Shown here: in pieces, positions 34,878 through 38,914 of the stretch
How positions within the stretch are numbered: the stretch's first letter is position 1
How the letters are laid out: every line of letters begins with the position of its first letter
Assembly (NCBI GenBank): GCA_905479435.1
Contig: CAJQMN010000050.1
Span: 1 to 38,914, forward strand
DNA from: an uncultured Flavobacteriaceae bacterium
GTDB taxonomy: Bacteria > Bacteroidota > Bacteroidia > Flavobacteriales > Flavobacteriaceae
Direction: 5' to 3'
Length of the DNA stretch: 38,914 bases
Program-made: the position numbers and the translations under genes
The notes under the pieces: model-generated
The model's database searches: none
What the model was told of the DNA's origin: nothing
What the model saw: the letters and a program-made list of their open reading frames with translations, nothing else

Positions 34878-36524
34878 TTAATTAAAAGTAGTAATTAATT
34901 CCAGCGCATTATTTAGCTCTTCCTTCTTTCTATTAAGGACTTCTTTTTTCCATGAAAGATGTTTCGCAAATTCAATTAAAACAAGAGTTAGGTTCTCATA
35001 AACACTTTCTATATTAAAGTATGCCCTTCCGGTTCTTCTAATAAAAAAGTCTGTAAGAGAACAAGTCATTTCATAATGAATCGTATACCAAACTTCTGCT
35101 TTTATCATTTTTTCTTGTGGCGTCCCTTTCTCTAATTCATTGTATTTTTTAAGAATAATATCAGTTTGCTTTCCATAGTTATAAACAAGATATTGAGCGT
35201 CTTTTTCATTAAACTTATCTTTAAAAATTCTCTTATAAATTAGGTTAATATAACTTTTTACATCATCAAAATCTTCAAATTTACCGCCAGAAAGCATGAT
35301 GTGTTCTGTTTGTGTTTTTTTAAATTCTTTAGAGAATTGCCTAAGGTGTTTTTTAGCAACCAAGTCAACAATTCGTTCCGCCATTTTACGATACCCCGTT
35401 AGCTTTCCTCCAGCAATAGAAATTAATTCTGATTTAGCCACAAATATTTCATCTTTTCTTGACAATTCAGAAGCGGGTTTTCCCTCTTCGTGAATTAGTG
35501 GGCGAAGACCTGCCCAAGAAGATTTTATATCATCAATAGAGATCAATACATCAGGAAACATATTGTTTACTGCGGCTATAAGATACATTGCGTCTACCAA
35601 ATCTGTTTTAACTTCATTTTTATTACCCTGATAGTTTGTATCTGTTGTTCCAAAGTAAGTACTTTTACCCCTAGGTATTGCAAACATCATTCGCCCATCA
35701 GGAACATCAAAATATACAGACTGCTTTACAGGTAGTTTATCGTAATTAACCACTAGGTGAACCCCTTTAGACAATCGTAGTTTTTTGTTAGTGTTAATTT
35801 GATTTTTTAACCGTAAACTGTCTACCCACGGCCCCGTAGCATTAATCACATATTTTGATTTAATGTTAAAAATTGTATTGGATAAGTTGTCTTTTACTGT
35901 TGCACCTGCAATCCTTTTCTCTTCATACAAAAACTCTAAAACTTCAGCATAATTAATAGGTTTTGCATTGTAATCTAAAGCTGTTTTAATAAGCTCTAGC
36001 GTTAAACGAGCATCATCTGTTCTATACTCTGCATAGTAACCAGCGCCCTTTAAAATATTTTTAGGAAGAAGAGGCTCTTTTTTTAAAGCTTCATTTTGAC
36101 TTAACATTTTACGCTTGTCTTCCCCTTCAACAGCCGCTAAAACATCATACACCTTCAAGCCGACAGATGTTAACCAAGAACCGTAAGTTCCACCCTCAAC
36201 AAGGGGCAATATCATTTTTTCAGGAACAACAAGATGTGGTGCTAATTTATGTACAATTGCACGCTCCATACCTACTTCTTTAACCAACCAAAAATCAAAC
36301 TGTTTTAAGTATCTTAATCCACCATGAATTAACTTTGTAGATTTACTACTAGTTCCAGAAGCAAAATCGTTTTTCTCTACAAGAGCCACTTTCATTCCTC
36401 TAGAAGCAGCATCTAAAGCAATACCCGCACCTGTGATACCTCCACCAACAACCAACAAATCGAATTCATTTGATTTTAATTCATTTATGGTATTCTCTCT
36501 GTCAAAAAAAGAAAAACGGTTCAT
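34878..36524 (-). CDS. glpD: FAD-dependent glycerol-3-phosphate dehydrogenase/oxidase
   Basis: Membrane-associated flavoenzyme that oxidises glycerol 3-phosphate to dihydroxyacetone phosphate and passes electrons to quinone (GlpD) or oxygen (GlpO type). The 548 residues contain the FAD-binding G-G-G-I-T-G-A-G at 27-34. They also contain the family signature G-T-S-S-K-S-T-K-L-I-H-G-G-L-R-Y-L, the G-T-T-D-T-N-Y motif, and the C-terminal DAO_C domain (about 400-520). Dehydrogenase is favoured over oxidase because no GlpO-specific insertion is apparent, but sequence alone is not decisive. No glpF or glpK is adjacent. A GC-rich palindrome lies upstream. Confidence 0.94.
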   Translation of the reverse strand: MNRFSFFDRENTINELKSNEFDLLVVGGGITGAGIALDAASRGMKVALVEKNDFASGTSSKSTKLIHGGLRYLKQFDFWLVKEVGMERAIVHKLAPHLVVPEKMILPLVEGGTYGSWLTSVGLKVYDVLAAVEGEDKRKMLSQNEALKKEPLLPKNILKGAGYYAEYRTDDARLTLELIKTALDYNAKPINYAEVLEFLYEEKRIAGATVKDNLSNTIFNIKSKYVINATGPWVDSLRLKNQINTNKKLRLSKGVHLVVNYDKLPVKQSVYFDVPDGRMMFAIPRGKSTYFGTTDTNYQGNKNEVKTDLVDAMYLIAAVNNMFPDVLISIDDIKSSWAGLRPLIHEEGKPASELSRKDEIFVAKSELISIAGGKLTGYRKMAERIVDLVAKKHLRQFSKEFKKTQTEHIMLSGGKFEDFDDVKSYINLIYKRIFKDKFNEKDAQYLVYNYGKQTDIILKKYNELEKGTPQEKMIKAEVWYTIHYEMTCSLTDFFIRRTGRAYFNIESVYENLTLVLIEFAKHLSWKKEVLNRKKEELNNALELITTFN

Positions 36525-36556
36525 AATGCCTTCAAATAGAGATAATTTAAAAATGT

Positions 36557-36566
36557 CTCCGCGGAG
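36557..36566. promoter_or_regulatory. GC-rich palindrome CTCCGCGGAG upstream of glpD
   Basis: A perfect 10-base palindrome with eight G/C bases in an otherwise AT-rich gap. On the minus strand it lies 16 bases upstream of a near -7 box (TCTATTTG, 36533-36540, 7 of 8), which is where a -33 element or activator site would be. It has no T run, so it is not a terminator. Confidence 0.4.
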
Positions 36567-36620
36567 GAGAAGAATTAAATATATTGTTTTTTTATCAATT
36601 AAAAATTGAGAACGGTAAGT

Positions 36621-37022
36621 TTACTCTTGTTTAGAGACAATTCCCCTCTTTTTAAGTTCAGGAATCATTCTTAAAGCCCCTTCTTTAATTGTATTTTCTT
36701 TAAAAGTAAACGTTTTATCATATAAACGATCCTTAACAAAAAAAGTAACTTGAAATTGATTTGTAAGCTTAAACAAATCAGGCTGTATCCACTCTATTTT
36801 AGCAAATGAATGTGCGTCTAAAACATCAATTTTTTTACGCATAACTGAGCTTATGTTTTTATCACCAAACCCCTTAGAAACAATTACCATCATTTCTAGA
36901 CGGAAACTGTTGTTATTTACAAGATAAACATTCCAATCGTTTGTGTTATAAATAGTGTTGTATTCATATACAATAGCCATTTCAACATCAGAAATTTCAG
37001 GAATTATAATGTCTTTCTTCAT
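36621..37022 (-). CDS. conserved small protein downstream of pheS, unknown function
   Basis: A 133-residue soluble protein with no signal peptide or membrane segment. The N-terminal I-I-I-P-E-I-S-D-V-E-M-A-I-V-Y-E-Y and the internal W-N-V-Y-L-V-N-N-N and F-A-K-I-E-W-I-Q-P-D suggest a compact alpha/beta fold. I believe it to be a conserved flavobacterial family but cannot name it. It follows pheS by 53 bases on the same strand and could share its transcript. The gap contains no clear terminator. Confidence 0.65.
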   Translation of the reverse strand: MKKDIIIPEISDVEMAIVYEYNTIYNTNDWNVYLVNNNSFRLEMMVIVSKGFGDKNISSVMRKKIDVLDAHSFAKIEWIQPDLFKLTNQFQVTFFVKDRLYDKTFTFKENTIKEGALRMIPELKKRGIVSKQE

Positions 37023-37075
37023 AGAGCTACTTGAGGTTATCGAGATGATTTCACGTATCTTCTGACAAAATGGAA

Positions 37076-38095
37076 TTATAGTACAGATTTAAATTGCCCA
37101 AGAAAACGAACATCATTTTCATAAAACATTCTAATGTCTGGAATTTGATATAGCAACATAGCAATTCTCTCTATTCCCATTCCAAAAGCATATCCGCTGT
37201 ATATAGAAGGATCTATATTACAATTTTTAAGTACGTTAGGGTCTACCATTCCGCAGCCCATAATCTCTAACCAACCAGTACCCTTTGTAATCTTATAATC
37301 TGTTTCAGTTTCTAGCCCCCAGTAAATGTCAACTTCTGCACTAGGTTCTGTAAAAGGAAAATAAGATGGTCGTAAACGAATTTTAGATTTCCCAAACATT
37401 TCTTTAGTAAAGTACAATAAGGTTTGCTTTAAATCTGCAAAAGAAACATCTGTATCTATATATAAACCCTCTACTTGATGGAATATACAATGTGCTCTAG
37501 CAGAAATATCTTCATTTCTAAAAACTCTTCCAGGAGAAATTGTTCTTATAGGAGGTTTATTATTTTCCATATAACGAACTTGAACAGATGATGTATGTGT
37601 TCTTAGTAAAGTATCAGGGTTTTTATCAATAAAAAAAGTATCCTGCATATCTCTTGCGGGATGGTATTCTGGAAGGTTAAGCGCTGTAAAATTATGCCAA
37701 TCGTCCTCTATTTCTGGGCCCTCTGAAACTGTGAATCCGATTCTATTGAAGACATCAATAATCTTATTCTTCACCAAAGAGATGGGGTGCCTAGAACCCA
37801 ATTGTATTGGTTCAGAAGGCCTTGTTAAGTCTCCATAAATTTTTTTTTCACTACCAGAGTCTTCCAGAGCATTATTTAAAAAAACAACTTTGTCTTCCGC
37901 AGTTTTTTTAAGAGTATTTAAAGCTTGTCCAAATTCTTTACGTAATTCAGCATCAACATTTTTAAATTCAGAAAATAAGCCCTTCAACACCCCCTTACTT
38001 CCCAGGTATTTAATCCTAAAAGTTTCTATCTCTGCTTTAGAAGTTGCTTTAAATAAATGGACTTCTTCTATGAGTTCTTTAACCTTGTCTAACAT
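37076..38095 (-). CDS. pheS: phenylalanine--tRNA ligase alpha subunit
   Basis: Catalytic subunit of the heterotetrameric class II synthetase that charges tRNA-Phe. From the ATG at 38095 it has 339 residues: the N-terminal coiled-coil tRNA-binding arm (K-Y-L-G-S-K-G-V-L), then motif 2 ([11 protein letters not shown]) and H-Q-V-E-G-L-Y-I-D. Motif 3 follows ([10 protein letters not shown]). A TTG at 38104 would add three residues; the ATG is preferred. A -7 box lies 25 bases upstream. pheT is not adjacent, which is common in Bacteroidota. Confidence 0.96.
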   Translation of the reverse strand: MLDKVKELIEEVHLFKATSKAEIETFRIKYLGSKGVLKGLFSEFKNVDAELRKEFGQALNTLKKTAEDKVVFLNNALEDSGSEKKIYGDLTRPSEPIQLGSRHPISLVKNKIIDVFNRIGFTVSEGPEIEDDWHNFTALNLPEYHPARDMQDTFFIDKNPDTLLRTHTSSVQVRYMENNKPPIRTISPGRVFRNEDISARAHCIFHQVEGLYIDTDVSFADLKQTLLYFTKEMFGKSKIRLRPSYFPFTEPSAEVDIYWGLETETDYKITKGTGWLEIMGCGMVDPNVLKNCNIDPSIYSGYAFGMGIERIAMLLYQIPDIRMFYENDVRFLGQFKSVL

Positions 38096-38120
38096 GTTTT
38101 GCAATGAAATAAATATTGTA

Positions 38121-38128
38121 CAAATTTA
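38121..38128 (-). promoter_or_regulatory. -7 promoter box TAAATTTG (minus strand)
   Basis: On the minus strand the bases read TAAATTTG, a perfect TAnnTTTG match, 25 bases upstream of the preferred pheS ATG. This also favours the ATG over the upstream TTG only slightly. Confidence 0.55.
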
Positions 38129-38254
38129 CATTTTTTATAAGGAAAGTGATTCATTTTCCTTTTGAAAACTTAAATCCAAACGAAAACGATTGAATACTGA
38201 TGCTTCAGAAGGAAACAAAACGTAAAAAGTATGATTAAGATATCTTAAAATATA

Positions 38255-38262
38255 TATCTTTG
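38255..38262 (+). promoter_or_regulatory. -7 promoter box TATCTTTG
   Basis: A perfect TAnnTTTG match 42 bases before the gdhA ATG. The 35-base predicted leader is longer than for the other genes here and shows no hairpin. Confidence 0.6.
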
Positions 38263-38274
38263 TCGCAAATTTGA

Positions 38275-38914
<640 letters not shown>

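Noticed and set aside
34876-34900. Inverted repeat AATTAATTA / TAATTAATT between the MFS gene and glpD as a terminator
   Set aside because: The stem is entirely A/T and has no T run, so it would be a weak terminator; possible but not supported enough to list.

Overview
The window is a stretch of chromosome from a low-GC member of the Bacteroidota, most likely a marine flavobacterium (family Flavobacteriaceae). Three things point there. A secreted subtilase ends in a type A sorting domain of the type IX secretion system. At least ten genes have a Bacteroidota-type TAnnTTTG promoter box at a sensible distance. Several families present (DUF4286, DUF4175, the head-GIN DUF2807 protein, RluE-like and ElaA-like proteins) are typical of flavobacteria. 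Shine-Dalgarno sequences are generally not visible. Almost all genes are chromosomal housekeeping genes; I see no phage, insertion sequence, CRISPR array, tRNA or rRNA.

Layout. 0-3.5 kb: the 3' end of a TPR protein gene, then DUF4286, a tiny membrane protein, rsmA and mgtE, tightly packed and overlapping on the + strand. 3.5-10.3 kb: a TrmH/SpoU methyltransferase (-), mutS, a tatA-type gene, an O-methyltransferase (-), panB directly followed by a D-2-hydroxyacid dehydrogenase, and a DoxX-like membrane protein. 10.4-17 kb: a minus-strand cluster transcribed in the order DUF4175 giant coiled-coil membrane protein, ybeY, mnmG, SAM methyltransferase. 17-20.5 kb: gltX, a secreted basic protein, an SPFH/band-7 protein and a YbjQ-family protein, closed by a terminator. 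20.5-26.7 kb: a visibly more AT-rich block with a second tatA, a head-GIN protein, rnr, a lipid kinase, a 523-base gene-free stretch, rpiB, an ElaA-like acetyltransferase and an RluE-like pseudouridine synthase. 26.7-38.9 kb: recA, dut (-), gpsA, an ACT-domain putative regulator, the secreted subtilase, an MFS transporter, glpD (-), a small unknown protein and pheS (-), and the 5' part of gdhA.

The most interesting signals are non-coding. (1) Both short gaps flanking mnmG contain parS-like sites, one matching 15 of 16 bases of the ParB consensus. (2) About 12 kb away, the gene-free stretch at 24698-25220 is about 15% GC and carries five copies of TTATNAACA, one base off the classical DnaA box, so it is a candidate replication origin. 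Gene orientation does not confirm this. (3) A 35-base dyad made of two 14-base units lies between a perfect -7 box and the start codon of the ACT-domain protein gene. It looks like an operator, possibly for autoregulation. No single new multi-gene system is evident. The candidate origin/centromere signals and the operator are what most deserve a second look.
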